NCBI GenBank assembly: GCA_034716535.1
Contig: JAYEJW010000507.1
Span: 1 to 27,531 of the forward strand
Source: JAYEJW01 sp034716535
GTDB taxonomy: Bacteria > Pseudomonadota > Gammaproteobacteria > Chromatiales > Chromatiaceae
Direction of reading: 5' to 3'
DNA length: 27,531 nt
Below the pieces are notes generated by a model. That model did no database searches and was not told the DNA's origin. It saw only the letters and a program-made list of their open reading frames with translations. Position 1 is the stretch's first letter. The number at the start of each line of letters is the position of its first letter. The translations under genes and the position numbers were made by a program. Shown one piece after another: positions 1-7,581 of this stretch.

Positions 1-225
1 GCGAAGGCGGAAAAATCCTTGGCCGGGCCCGCGGGCTCGCCTGCTCGCGGTTGCTTTGGAGGCTTTCTCTTGGTCATCGGGTTTTCCGCCTTCGCCGAGC
101 TGGAGTTCGAACGCCTCAGAAACTCGGAAGACGACTTCGATCCCGAGGTCTTCCGGGAAGCCGTCGAGCTGGTGTTAGGAAAGATCGAAGGGAATCCCGG
201 GGAATCTGGCGATGATCATCAATAG
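1..225 (+). CDS. 3' end of an upstream gene, possible SbcD/YhaO-like nuclease subunit (partial)
   Basis: The reading frame is open from base 1 and stops at TAG 223-225, so only a C-terminal piece of about 74 codons is visible. The last 40 residues are acidic and helical-looking (ELEFERL, FREAVELVLGKIEG). No catalytic motif is visible. The stop lies 14 bases inside the start of the next gene (ATG at 212), so the two genes are translationally coupled. In the YhaO-YhaN and SbcD-SbcC arrangements the gene before the SMC-like ATPase encodes a calcineurin-fold nuclease. On that basis this may be the tail of such a nuclease, but the identity is inferred from context only. The first 25 residues look low-complexity and unlike a folded domain. 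Confidence 0.4.
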   Translation, partial: AKAEKSLAGPAGSPARGCFGGFLLVIGFSAFAELEFERLRNSEDDFDPEVFREAVELVLGKIEGNPGESGDDHQ

Positions 226-2533
226 CGTCCGGGCTGAGAACGTCCTCAAGTACTCGACCCTGGATCTTGCCGATATCCCTGAAAAAGGCCTGATCGCAGT
301 CATTGGGGACAACGAATCGGGGAAGAGCAGCATCGGCGAGAGCATCTGTTTCGCACTCTTCGGCCGGACCTTTTCCCTGGAGCCGCGGGACCTGGACAAG
401 GTCATCCGGTGGGGCGAGTCGCGTTGCTCGATCAAGCTGGACTTCACCACCCCCAACGGCCAGCGCTATCAGGTCGCCCGTTTTCTCGACGAGCTGGGGA
501 ATCATGGGGCGAGTATCAGCCGGGCGGGAGAGGAGCCCGTCGTCCGGGGCGTTGCCGAGGTGGAGGCCAGCCTCAAGGACCTCATCGGCTTCGGCTACAA
601 GGAGTTCATCGAATCCTTCTATCTCGCCCAGCGGGAGATCACGACGCCGCATCCGCACAGCTTTGCCGTGAAAGCCATGGCGGGCGTCGATGCGCTGGAG
701 AAGATCGTCTCGAGCTGTGGTAGGGAAGGTACCCGGGCTAGGAAACAGATCACCGAGACCGAGAAACAGAAGGAGGATGTCGAGAGCCAGATAGAGGCGC
801 TGAACGTTCGGGAGGGCTACCTCGCTTCCCTGGAGGCTGATCGCGAGGCGGAAGATTCGGCCCTGAGCGAGGATCGGCAGCAGATCACCGCCTTGAAGGA
901 CGCGTCCGATCAGGGCACCGGGATGATCGATGCGGTGCGCAATGCAGCGACCAGCCTGCCGAGCTCGGCATCCGATGGATCCTTTAACGATCGCCGCTCA
1001 CGGGCGGAGGGCCTTGATCGGTTGCTGTCGGACCTGGAGCCCCGGTACGGGTCGGATGAGCGAACCGGCGCTCCGTTCGGGGATCTTGGCGCGATCGCTG
1101 CTGATCTGCGGGAGCGGCTGGACGCGTTCGATGCACTGCGCGAGATGGCAGCCCTGTACAAGAAACGGCTTGTGCGGTCGCTGGGCAGCGCAAGCGCCGA
1201 TGATGCCCCGGACGACGTATCGACCTTCGCCGCGCGCGACCTGGAGCTGCACCAGCGAGAGACGGACGCCCGGTCTAGCAGACGAACCTCGCGAGTACTC
1301 ATGGTCCTCTTCCTGGTGCTGGCACTCACGGCTTGGGGAGGCGTGGGATTGCTCAGCCTGGCGCCCGACAGCGCGCAGGCACAGACGCTCGGCCGTTGGC
1401 TTGCCGCTCTTTCGAAGGACTGGGAGACCCTGCTCGAGCCCTGGTTTTCCTTCATTGGCGGTGTTCTGAGCCTGCTGTTCGTCGCATTCCTGGTCCGGGG
1501 CATCAGCCTGAGGTCCCGGCTTCGTGCGAACGAGCATGCGAGGCAGCAATTGATCGAGGAAGAGGAGGCTGCCCGTCAGAAGGACAGGATTCTGACGGGG
1601 CTCGACGACATGCCTCTGGGCGAGGCGACGGCGTTTCTCGCCAGCCTTGGGGACGACCAAGTCGCACTAAAGGCGCGGAGCTTTCAGAGCGGTCCGGGAG
1701 CCGATCTGCTCGATCCGGAGAGGCATGCGGCTGCTCTGAAGGGGTTCAGGCAAGCCGCCGAGAAGCTCGAGGCCGGCATCGCCCGGGTGAAGGCGGATGC
1801 AGGTCGGGAGATCGAGCGCCTGCACGATTCGGTCACAGGGCACGCAAGCGGGATCGCCCGGCTGGACGGGACGATCGAGCACGAGCGGGAACGGGTCAGG
1901 AGGCACGGGGAGCTGATCGGCATCGTGCGGGGTCTCTCCTCGAAGATCGACGAGCTCTCGTACCGGGTCAAGGTGCGAGGGCTCGCGGTCGACCTCCTGA
2001 AGGGGGCGATCCACTACATCTCCCAGCGCTTCAACACCGAAGTCCGCAACCTGTCCGCAGATTCCCTGCCCACATTCACGAACGGGCGCTACGAGCATCT
2101 GCAGATCGACGAGAACCTCAAGGTCAAGGCGTTTTCCAACGAGAAGCGGGACTTCATGGACCTGGACGAGATCTCCAGCGGGACCCAGCGGCAGATCATG
2201 CTCGCCGTCCGGATGGCCCTATCCCAGAAGTTGGTCAACTCGGTGATCCAGGGTCCTCAGATGCTATTTCTGGACGAGCCCTTCGCTTTCTTCGACGAAC
2301 GCCGGACCGCCAGCTCCCTGGCCGTGCTGCCCCGGGTGAGCGGCGACTTCACGCAGATCTGGGTGACCTCTCAGACCTTCCCCGCCGAATCGCACTTCGA
2401 CATGTATGTGGAGTGCAACGCCGAGGAGACCCGGTCGCCGGTGGTGAGGCACAGCGCGTCGGAGGCCGCCCCGAATAATGCTCGCAGAACCGGCCATGCG
2501 GATACCGGAGCGCGGCGTCGGTGGAAGCGCTGA
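212..2533 (+). CDS. YhaN-like AAA ATPase of the SbcC/Rad50 type with two membrane segments
   Basis: This 773-residue protein has the split ABC/SMC layout. The N-terminal Walker A is GDNESGKS at residues 32-39. The ABC signature is SSGTQRQ at 655-661. Walker B is MLFLDEP at 684-690, followed by a D-loop region FFDE. Between the two halves are charged coiled-coil stretches (roughly 170-230 and 500-590). They are interrupted by two hydrophobic segments at about 362-384 and 412-432, which suggests the coiled-coil arm is anchored in the membrane. SbcC/Rad50 proteins lack these, whereas the YhaN subgroup carries such a pair as I recall it. The likely role is ATP-driven control of a partner nuclease in DNA end processing. 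The start ATG overlaps the upstream gene, supporting a two-gene operon. The ATPase call is firm; the YhaN assignment is inference. Confidence 0.85.
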   Translation: MIINSVRAENVLKYSTLDLADIPEKGLIAVIGDNESGKSSIGESICFALFGRTFSLEPRDLDKVIRWGESRCSIKLDFTTPNGQRYQVARFLDELGNHGASISRAGEEPVVRGVAEVEASLKDLIGFGYKEFIESFYLAQREITTPHPHSFAVKAMAGVDALEKIVSSCGREGTRARKQITETEKQKEDVESQIEALNVREGYLASLEADREAEDSALSEDRQQITALKDASDQGTGMIDAVRNAATSLPSSASDGSFNDRRSRAEGLDRLLSDLEPRYGSDERTGAPFGDLGAIAADLRERLDAFDALREMAALYKKRLVRSLGSASADDAPDDVSTFAARDLELHQRETDARSSRRTSRVLMVLFLVLALTAWGGVGLLSLAPDSAQAQTLGRWLAALSKDWETLLEPWFSFIGGVLSLLFVAFLVRGISLRSRLRANEHARQQLIEEEEAARQKDRILTGLDDMPLGEATAFLASLGDDQVALKARSFQSGPGADLLDPERHAAALKGFRQAAEKLEAGIARVKADAGREIERLHDSVTGHASGIARLDGTIEHERERVRRHGELIGIVRGLSSKIDELSYRVKVRGLAVDLLKGAIHYISQRFNTEVRNLSADSLPTFTNGRYEHLQIDENLKVKAFSNEKRDFMDLDEISSGTQRQIMLAVRMALSQKLVNSVIQGPQMLFLDEPFAFFDERRTASSLAVLPRVSGDFTQIWVTSQTFPAESHFDMYVECNAEETRSPVVRHSASEAAPNNARRTGHADTGARRRWKR

Positions 2534-2844
2534 ATCACTCCGTCCTGGATTTCCCGACGTACCGAGAGTGAAGAAGCGGATTGCGCTAAGTCCTGACGCG
2601 CCTGCGACCGGCGGTACCAGCAGCGCTGCGCGGTCATGCTTCGCTCGCCGGTCCAGGGCGGACCGTCCCGGCCGATCTGTGCATGACTGTGAGCCTTCGG
2701 TACGCACCTTTGTGTCAGGGCAAACGCTGATTCGATCGGCCCTTCCTCGGTGGCCGTTGTCGCAGAAGCCCGGAGGGGCAGTTTGGCTGCGCGGGCCCCC
2801 ATGGGTCACAATTGTACGCAACACCATAGTTTGAGCGGATTGCG
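2534..2844. other. Intergenic stretch with no convincing gene
   Basis: About 310 bases separate the ATPase gene from the next gene. Frames are open on both strands here (for example 2478-2834 plus and 2371-2802 minus), but both overlap the end of the ATPase gene. They also show Ser/Arg/Pro-rich composition typical of shadow frames in GC-rich DNA. I see no transposase motif, tRNA or clear terminator. The stretch may be a decayed gene or a non-coding element. Confidence 0.4.
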
Positions 2845-3150
2845 ATGAGCCAGAACAAGATCTATCAAGGTATCGACAAGGAACCCAAAGGCGGCATGAC
2901 TCCCACGGCAAATGTCGTCCGCGATGCCTGGGTGTTCGGGATCATCCCGGAGAGCGAGACCTGCGCGGGCTGGACGGTGCAGGGCATCGACGCCCTCTAC
3001 GACAAGGTGACAAAGGCATGGGGGCCCTACGGCCATCTGGCCTCCCGTCTGCCTCCGGAGCTTCGGGAGCGTCATGCACGTATCTACGCCGCGGCAGTGG
3101 AGCGTGCCCGCGCCGAGGGCTGGGACCCGGAGTTGGGTGACGACGATTGA
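2845..3150 (+). CDS. Small soluble protein of unknown function, 101 aa
   Basis: The product is a compact acidic protein with no signal peptide or membrane segment. It has a Trp/Tyr-containing middle (ETCAGWTVQGIDALYDK at about 37-53) and an Arg/Ala-rich helix (LRERHARIYAAAVERARAEGW) before an acidic C-terminus (ELGDDD). I do not recognise a family. Codon usage is like that of neighbouring real genes and the frame does not collide with another candidate, which supports coding. The ATG at 2845 gives a natural N-terminus, but no strong Shine-Dalgarno sequence precedes it. It is followed 66 bases later by another unknown gene on the same strand, so the two may be co-transcribed. Confidence 0.65.
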   Translation: MSQNKIYQGIDKEPKGGMTPTANVVRDAWVFGIIPESETCAGWTVQGIDALYDKVTKAWGPYGHLASRLPPELRERHARIYAAAVERARAEGWDPELGDDD

Positions 3151-3216
3151 CTCTTCTCCAGAGGCCAAGGCATAGGCACCGCGGAAACGCTCCGTAAATC
3201 AGTAGAGTACCGCGGC

Positions 3217-3675
3217 ATGCCCCGTTACTACGTCCGCGAGACCTTCTTTCGGCCGGAGGAACATGCCCGCCAGCAGACCGCCCTGCCTGCGGCCATTCAC
3301 AACGCCTTGCAGCTGCTGCTGGTCCGTAGCGGCGCGGACAGCCTATTCATCCCTATACGCTCCATGCAATTCCAGGCCGTGGTGCAGCGAGAAGAGGTCA
3401 TCTTCGTTGACAATCACGGCGGCTACGCCCACCAGGACGGGGAGGGCGGACGCCTGATCCGTATCGCCTGGCGTCCGGCACCGGCCGCGATGAGGGAGTC
3501 CCTCAGCGGACCCGTCCCGTACGAGATCCTCTACTATTTTCCGGATCTGAAGGATACCCAACGGCGGCTCATCGGCGAGGTCCAGCCGGTGCTCCGGCAG
3601 ATTCTCGAGCGGCAACGCGAGAAGGACATTCAAACAGTCGAGCGGCGGGTGGTTCCGTTCCGCAGGGGGGGGTGA
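3217..3675 (+). CDS. Conserved-looking protein of unknown function, 152 aa
   Basis: The product is predicted to be cytoplasmic, with mixed alpha/beta character. Residues 20-40 form an amphipathic helix (LPAAIHNALQLLLVRSG). Residues 43-69 carry beta-like segments (FIPIRSMQFQAVVQREEVIFVDN). Around 79-112 is a strand-rich region (RLIRIAWRPAP, YEILYYFPDL), and a basic coiled helix ends the protein (LRQILERQREKDIQTVERR). No catalytic motif or named domain is recognisable. The ATG at 3217 is the first start that yields a sensible N-terminus (MPRYYVRETFF). It lies downstream of another unknown gene, and no functional link can be drawn from context. Confidence 0.7.
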   Translation: MPRYYVRETFFRPEEHARQQTALPAAIHNALQLLLVRSGADSLFIPIRSMQFQAVVQREEVIFVDNHGGYAHQDGEGGRLIRIAWRPAPAAMRESLSGPVPYEILYYFPDLKDTQRRLIGEVQPVLRQILERQREKDIQTVERRVVPFRRGG

Positions 3676-4084
3676 CTGGCCTTCCGGCAGCGATCGAGGC
3701 ACCGTCGGTGCTGGCGGAAAGGGGTCACCTTTTCGCACGGGGGCGAGTCAAGCACCGGCGTTCTCGGGATTCGATGAAGCTGTCGACGCCACGCAGCGCA
3801 AGGTGCCTCCAGGCACAGATTTTCGCGAGATCTTTCAGGCCGAGGCGCAGCCAGTTGGGAAACGGATCAGCGAATGCGCGGATCGGGATGGCACCATTCC
3901 CGCTTCCAACGCGAACGGGTGACACGCAATGGAAGACGGCGGTGACTACTTCGGTCTGCGCTACTCCCGAGTAAGCAAGCTTGTGCGGAATGTCGAACGG
4001 GCAAGAGGGAAGACCCCCTTCTTTCCTTTTTCATATCTATTGCGGATGAGGGCAAGGGGATGGCGGTTTGGGGATTTGCGTAAG
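3676..4084. other. Intergenic stretch between convergent genes, no supported gene
   Basis: About 400 bases lie between the end of the 152-aa gene and the hairpin that follows the minus-strand gene at 4122. A minus-strand frame at 3725-3925 (66 codons, NWLRLGLKDLAKICAW) has a plausible-looking middle but no ribosome binding site and no recognised family. It could be a gene remnant. Base composition falls toward 4010-4060, where the stretch becomes pyrimidine-rich and then AT-rich. This is the approach to the atypical three-gene unit. Confidence 0.4.
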
Positions 4085-4113
4085 GCCCTGCCCGACAGCG
4101 TGCCGGACAGGGC
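4085..4113 (-). terminator. Hairpin after the 285-aa gene, probable transcription end
   Basis: On the minus strand GCCCTGTCCG and CGGGCAGGGC pair along ten positions with one G-U wobble around a 9-base loop, starting only eight bases after the TAA stop at 4122-4124. No run of T follows, so if it terminates transcription it is not a classical intrinsic terminator. Its position marks the downstream edge of the three-gene unit. Confidence 0.5.
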
Positions 4114-4121
4114 GGATCTGC

Positions 4122-4979
4122 TTAGACCTTGATGCAGACGCCGGCAGAACGAAGGCTTTTGCCCCGTATCCTCTTGCAGGTTTTGGTCGTAATCCGCCGA
4201 CCGAGGATCTTTCCGGAACAAGTCCGCGTGCTGTAACAATCGCCGCGAGCCGAGATCATGGCAAAAAGCGTGTTTTCAAAGGCGGGATGGGACACTTCGT
4301 GTTCCGACACCTCGTCTGCCAGATAAACCATCGCACCGGCCACCGGAATCAGGTGGAAGATGGACGGCGTCACCCCCTTGGCGGCAAACCGCACAACCAT
4401 TTGGGCCAGGGCAGGCGGAACCTCGCTTCCCTCAACCGACATGAAGCCAAATTTGGTCATGTCGCTGCCGCAATAAGTGTGCTCAAGCAGGGTATCGAGC
4501 CCATTCGCGCTTTCCAGCAAGCGGAAGAACTCGTGATCGACCTTTTCAAGTTCCTCGAAAAGCCACGTGATCTCGCTATTGGAAAAGCCCACGTGGCGGG
4601 ACCATGCACGCATTGCGCCGGCGCCCTCGGGATGTTCCGACAAATAACGGATGAAGCCAAGAGCAGCCGGGGAAAGTCTGCCCTCGACCGCCCCCAGGAT
4701 CTGCCCAAGCTCGGTTATGGCCATTCCAGCGGCCTTTTCCGGTGTCAGGTCTTCGTCCTGCGGGGTGTCGCCTTTTGGTTTTTCACGACCGTTCGCCTCA
4801 AGCAGCGCGACCCGCATCGCGCGGCGGCGATGGCTGTTCAGGATCGACAGGCTTTCGGCAAAACTGTCGCCGACGCGGGCGACCTGGTCCCAATCGACGC
4901 TGTGATCGCTGCCAGCCCATTGGATTGCGGCGGTAATTGCCGGGTGTTCGTCGTTCAGTTCTTCATGTTCAGTGGTCAT
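4122..4979 (-). CDS. Unknown helical protein with cysteine-rich C-terminal tail, 285 aa (third gene of atypical operon)
   Basis: The frame is open to 5138, but the ATG at 4979 is the credible start: a GGGAG Shine-Dalgarno lies at 4988-4992 with 8-base spacing, and the longer version would run across the upstream gene. Residues 1-245 are mostly helical and acidic (EHEELNDEHPAI, EELEKVDHEFFRLLES), with a hydrophobic helix near 210-225 (IFHLIPVAGAMVYLADE). The last 40 residues switch to a basic segment with Cys248, Cys254, Cys268 and Cys282 (CYSTRTC then TTKTCKR then AGVCIKV). This resembles a small disulfide-stabilised or metal-binding module. A further Cys lies at 170. No signal peptide is seen. 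I do not recognise the family. The gene lies 23 bases after the 88-aa gene, so it is co-transcribed with it. Confidence 0.75.
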   Translation of the reverse strand: MTTEHEELNDEHPAITAAIQWAGSDHSVDWDQVARVGDSFAESLSILNSHRRRAMRVALLEANGREKPKGDTPQDEDLTPEKAAGMAITELGQILGAVEGRLSPAALGFIRYLSEHPEGAGAMRAWSRHVGFSNSEITWLFEELEKVDHEFFRLLESANGLDTLLEHTYCGSDMTKFGFMSVEGSEVPPALAQMVVRFAAKGVTPSIFHLIPVAGAMVYLADEVSEHEVSHPAFENTLFAMISARGDCYSTRTCSGKILGRRITTKTCKRIRGKSLRSAGVCIKV

Positions 4980-5002
4980 TTGAAATACTCCCAGTTGGCG
5001 GA

Positions 5003-5269
5003 TCAATAGTCCGTCCAGACGGTGATGTCGTTGAAGCCCTGGTTTGATACCGTAACCAAAGCGCCTGCCGCGCTTGAGATTGAGGTCTGCCATGGCTGGC
5101 CCGCCTGCAGCGATTTCTTGTTCAGGTCGTGGCAACATAGCTCATAGTGCCAGCCGACAACGGAATCGCCCTTGTCAGAGCATTGCGCAAACAGATTTGT
5201 TTCAAGCCCGACGGGGCGCGTCGAGTAGACCACAGTGGCGCCGGCTTTCAGTGTCGTGTGCCCGGACAT
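5003..5269 (-). CDS. Unknown 88-aa beta-rich protein (second gene of atypical operon)
   Basis: A perfect AAGGAG at 5276-5281 lies six bases before the ATG at 5269, so expression is well supported. The product alternates polar and hydrophobic residues in short strands (TLKAGATVVYSTRP, WQTSISS, ALVTVSNQGF, DITVWTDY), suggesting a small beta-sandwich. It contains Cys30 and the adjacent pair Cys45-Cys46, and five Trp/Tyr residues. There is no signal peptide, membrane helix or recognised motif. It sits between the pore-former-like gene (48-base gap) and the 285-aa gene (33 bases from start codon region to stop, 23 untranslated). A role as partner, inhibitor or accessory lectin-like subunit is possible but unproven. 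Confidence 0.75.
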   Translation of the reverse strand: MSGHTTLKAGATVVYSTRPVGLETNLFAQCSDKGDSVVGWHYELCCHDLNKKSLQAGQPWQTSISSAAGALVTVSNQGFNDITVWTDY

Positions 5270-5317
5270 TTCGAACTCCTTAACAATGGTTGGATTGAAA
5301 GAATCGGGGGTGAAAAC

Positions 5318-6142
5318 TTATTCACCGTCATCGCCGGACCCGTCGTCGCCTGGACTCATGTCGAAATCCTGGACGTAGACGGTTTTGGTTTTGGAATTGA
5401 CGGTACCGATGGGATTGCCTGCGGCAATTGCCTGGGCATTCGTTGACCCGACGGGCACCCGATACATCGTCAGGCTCTGCGAGATTTGCCAGTAGATGTA
5501 TTGGTGGTTGGCCAGGAAATCCATCGTGCGGCTGACCGAGCGGGTGGTGGTAAAGGTGCTTTCGTCGGTCGTGGTGATGTCGAGCGTGTGCGAAAACTCA
5601 TAGCTGAAATTCGCGCTCAGCTCGGATCCGCCTCCGCCGTCGTCGCCTTCTTCAGCCAGTTGTGTGGTTACATCCATGGGGAGTGCAAAAAGGGCCACCG
5701 GAGGCACCGGTGGCACCTCGCCGCCGCCAAACATATCGCCGCCCAGATTCAGGCCCAGATCAATGCCAACGCGCTGGGTTGTGGAATCCTGCGTCGTCTT
5801 GGTGTGGGTGTAGGTCGTGCCCACCTCAAACGAATAATACGCGGTCGTCTCAGCCCCATAGGCCGCCCGCCCGGTTTGCTTCCAGTACCGCGTGCGAACG
5901 ACGACATAGTGATCGACATCCTGTTTCTGTTGCGTCTGGTAATTTTTCCACTGCTGCCACTGCGTGGGCGAATTGTGATCCATCCCGACCCAGGGATATT
6001 TCGGGTCGTGCACGCCAAAAAAATCTTTGGGCAGAACGTCGAAAGGCTGTCCCACCGGATCATCGGCAGAACGTTCGGGTGGCCAGACGTTCGGGTCGCT
6101 CATCAGTGGTGGGTGGGCAAGGTTGAACGTTGGATAGGACAA
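5318..6142 (-). CDS. Putative beta-barrel pore-forming protein, 274 aa (first gene of atypical operon)
   Basis: The start is TTG at 6142: a perfect AAGGAG lies at 6149-6154, six bases upstream, whereas the in-frame ATG upstream (6292) has none. Residues 1-60 are Pro/Trp/Asp-rich. Residues 77-107 are aromatic strands. Two long Ser/Thr-rich alternating strands lie at about 99-130 (FEVGTTYTHTKTTQDSTTQR) and 176-205 (FSYEFSHTLDITTTDESTFT). Between them, at 133-173, is a Gly/Pro-rich loop holding a hydrophobic patch (PPVPPVALFALPM, 144-156). Paired amphipathic Ser/Thr strands around a hydrophobic tip are the hallmark of membrane-inserting hairpins in aerolysin-like toxins. Residues 210-229 and 246-260 give more strands, and the protein ends in an acidic Gly/Asp tail. 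No signal peptide is visible. The pore-former reading is inference from pattern; no named family is recognised. Confidence 0.6.
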   Translation of the reverse strand: MSYPTFNLAHPPLMSDPNVWPPERSADDPVGQPFDVLPKDFFGVHDPKYPWVGMDHNSPTQWQQWKNYQTQQKQDVDHYVVVRTRYWKQTGRAAYGAETTAYYSFEVGTTYTHTKTTQDSTTQRVGIDLGLNLGGDMFGGGEVPPVPPVALFALPMDVTTQLAEEGDDGGGGSELSANFSYEFSHTLDITTTDESTFTTTRSVSRTMDFLANHQYIYWQISQSLTMYRVPVGSTNAQAIAAGNPIGTVNSKTKTVYVQDFDMSPGDDGSGDDGE

Positions 6143-6395
6143 AGCATTCTCCTTCAATCGAGAACTGAATTTGTATAGCGAGAAACAACGCCAAGATTGT
6201 ATCTGATTCGGAAACAATGTGAAGTCCAATAATCTGAAGTTTTGTACTTTTTGCGGCGTTAGAATATAAGCGAGCACGAATAGGCGCGCCATATTGGTAT
6301 TCGCTGAATAACCATTGCGTAATTGGTTTCATTAACCGCGGTGGCGGGTTTAGTCAATTCGAAATCAAGCATTTTATCGTGAAAAGCAAAGGATG
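6143..6395. other. AT-rich leader upstream of the three-gene unit
   Basis: Roughly 250 bases are clearly more AT-rich than the rest of the window and contain no credible gene. The position fits the promoter of the minus-strand operon. Candidate -10-like hexamers on the minus strand occur (TATACA near 6175, TACAAT near 6200), but no -35 at good spacing could be matched, so the exact promoter is unresolved. Confidence 0.4.
6149..6154 (-). promoter_or_regulatory. Shine-Dalgarno AAGGAG deciding a TTG start
   Basis: AAGGAG on the minus strand lies six bases before TTG at 6142. The same AAGGAG with the same six-base spacing precedes the next gene's ATG at 5269. This fixes the start of the first gene of the operon at 6142 rather than at the upstream in-frame ATG. 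Confidence 0.7.
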
Positions 6396-6910
6396 GGGTC
6401 AGGTCTTTTCGTTTGCCTAACTGGCTGGTTTCCGTGATGTCTGCGTCTCCACCAGCACGGTTGGCGAACGATTCCAGAGGTTCGGTGAGCATCGATTCCG
6501 TTCTCGCGCGAACCGGCTTGGCGCATCTCGGTACCCTCCTGATCTCCCGATCCTTCGAACATCAGCCCTCAGTGTTCGTAGCCTTGCTGGGAAAGCTCAC
6601 GTCCTCGTAGACCAGGTCAAGCGGACAACGGAAGTCGAGGGATTCCAGCTCAAGCTCGTCACCTCCCGTGAAGGGGCGCAGTACCCAGGTACCTTGGGCA
6701 TTGCGGCGAAAGACATCGATCGCCGCGCGGTCGGCCTCGATCAGGACGTACTCCTGGAGCGCTTCCAGGTGCCGGTAGTGAGCAAACTTTGCTCCGCGGT
6801 CGAACGCGGCGGTCGAGTCCGCCAGCACCTCGACGATCAAGGTGGGATTGCGCTTGACGTGGGTCTCGCGGCTGTCGGCCGCATCGCAGGTAACGAAGAC
6901 GTCCGGGTAG
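6396..6910 (+). repeat. Direct repeat, copy A (truncated Uma2 copy plus 3' flank)
   Basis: This segment matches 7068-7581 nearly base for base in the same orientation, with scattered substitutions and single-base indels. It begins at the shared GGGTCAGGTCTT and ends at GTCCGGGTAG, where the two copies diverge abruptly. It carries the last 60% of a Uma2-family gene and its downstream flank. Confidence 0.85.
6562..6910 (-). pseudogene. 5'-truncated Uma2-family endonuclease gene
   Basis: The minus-strand frame encodes about 115 residues that match residues 82-196 of the intact gene at 7233-7823 with few differences (LIVEVLADST, YRHLEALQEYVLIEADRAAI, ELESLDFRCPLD). Homology begins inside the YYPD motif at 6910 and everything upstream is unrelated sequence, so the N-terminal half and the start codon are missing. 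The reading frame itself has stayed open, implying that the truncation or duplication is recent. The VEV catalytic-region glutamate is still encoded but the upstream acidic residues are lost. It is not expected to make an active enzyme. Confidence 0.8.
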
Positions 6911-7067
6911 GAAGAACGGTGTCAAGTCTTGCCTTTTGCCTGCTCAGCAATGGAGCGAGGAAACCAGGGACGGACCACATTTTCTTGCCCCACCCGGAGC
7001 ACGGCTACTGCCGTTGCGTGGGTTTGTTGAATCACGCCCGGCGCTTCGGCAAGGCGAGGGAAGAACA
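6911..7067. repeat. Spacer between the direct repeats, with a degenerate copy of the repeat-end motif
   Basis: This 157-base stretch separates the two repeat copies and has no gene. It contains GTCAAGTCTTGCCTTTTGCC at 6921-6940, a diverged form of GTCAGGTCTTTTCGTTTGCC (6398-6417) and GTCAGGTCTTTCCGTTTGCC (7070-7089). Such tails resemble the repeated ends often seen next to small mobile or REP-type elements, so it may be the remnant of one. Confidence 0.5.
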
Positions 7068-7581
7068 GGGTCAGGTCTTTCCGTTTGCCTGACCGGCTGG
7101 TTTCCGTGATCTCTGCCTCTCCACCAGCACGGTTGGCGAACGATTCCAGAGGTTCGGTGAGCATCGATTCCGTTTTTGCGCGAACCGGCTTGGCGCATCT
7201 CGGTACCCTCCTGATCTCCCGTCCTTCGAACATCAGCCCTCAGTGTTGGTAGCCTTGCGGGGAAAGAGCAGGTCCTCGTAGACCACGTCAAGCGGACAAC
7301 GGAAGTCGAGGGACTCCAGCTCAAGCTCGTCACCTCCGGTGAAGGGGTGCAGTACCCAGCTGCCCTGGGCATTGCGGCGAAAGACATCGATCGCCGCGCG
7401 GTCGGCCTCGATCAGGACATATTCCTGGAGCGCTTCCAGGTGCCGGTAGTGAGCGAACTTTGCTCCACGGTCGAACGCGGCGGTCGAGTCCGACAGCACC
7501 TCGACGATCAAGGTGGGATTGCGCTTGACGTGGGTCTCGCGGCTGTCGGCCGCGTCGCAGGTAACGAAGACGTCCGGGTAG
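7068..7581 (+). repeat. Direct repeat, copy B (within and downstream of the intact Uma2 gene)
   Basis: This copy matches 6396-6910 in the same orientation, offset by 671-672 bases. It covers the C-terminal half of the intact Uma2 gene and about 165 bases of its downstream flank. The flank contains another translatable but non-conserved-looking minus-strand frame, which is probably not a gene. Confidence 0.85.

Noticed and set aside
2371..2802. 143-codon minus-strand frame across the end of the ATPase gene and the following spacer
   Set aside because: It overlaps the confident ATPase gene, has no ribosome binding site and shows shadow-frame composition; no family is recognised.
3725..3925. 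66-codon minus-strand frame with a plausible internal segment
   Set aside because: It begins with GTG without a ribosome binding site, matches no motif and lies in otherwise non-coding sequence; at most a remnant.
4068..5009. 313-codon plus-strand frame opposite the 285-aa gene
   Set aside because: It is antisense to a gene with a good ribosome binding site and a neatly spaced operon, and its product has no coherent pattern.
5486..6178. 230-codon plus-strand frame opposite the pore-former-like gene
   Set aside because: The minus-strand gene has AAGGAG and a structured strand pattern; the plus frame is a shadow.
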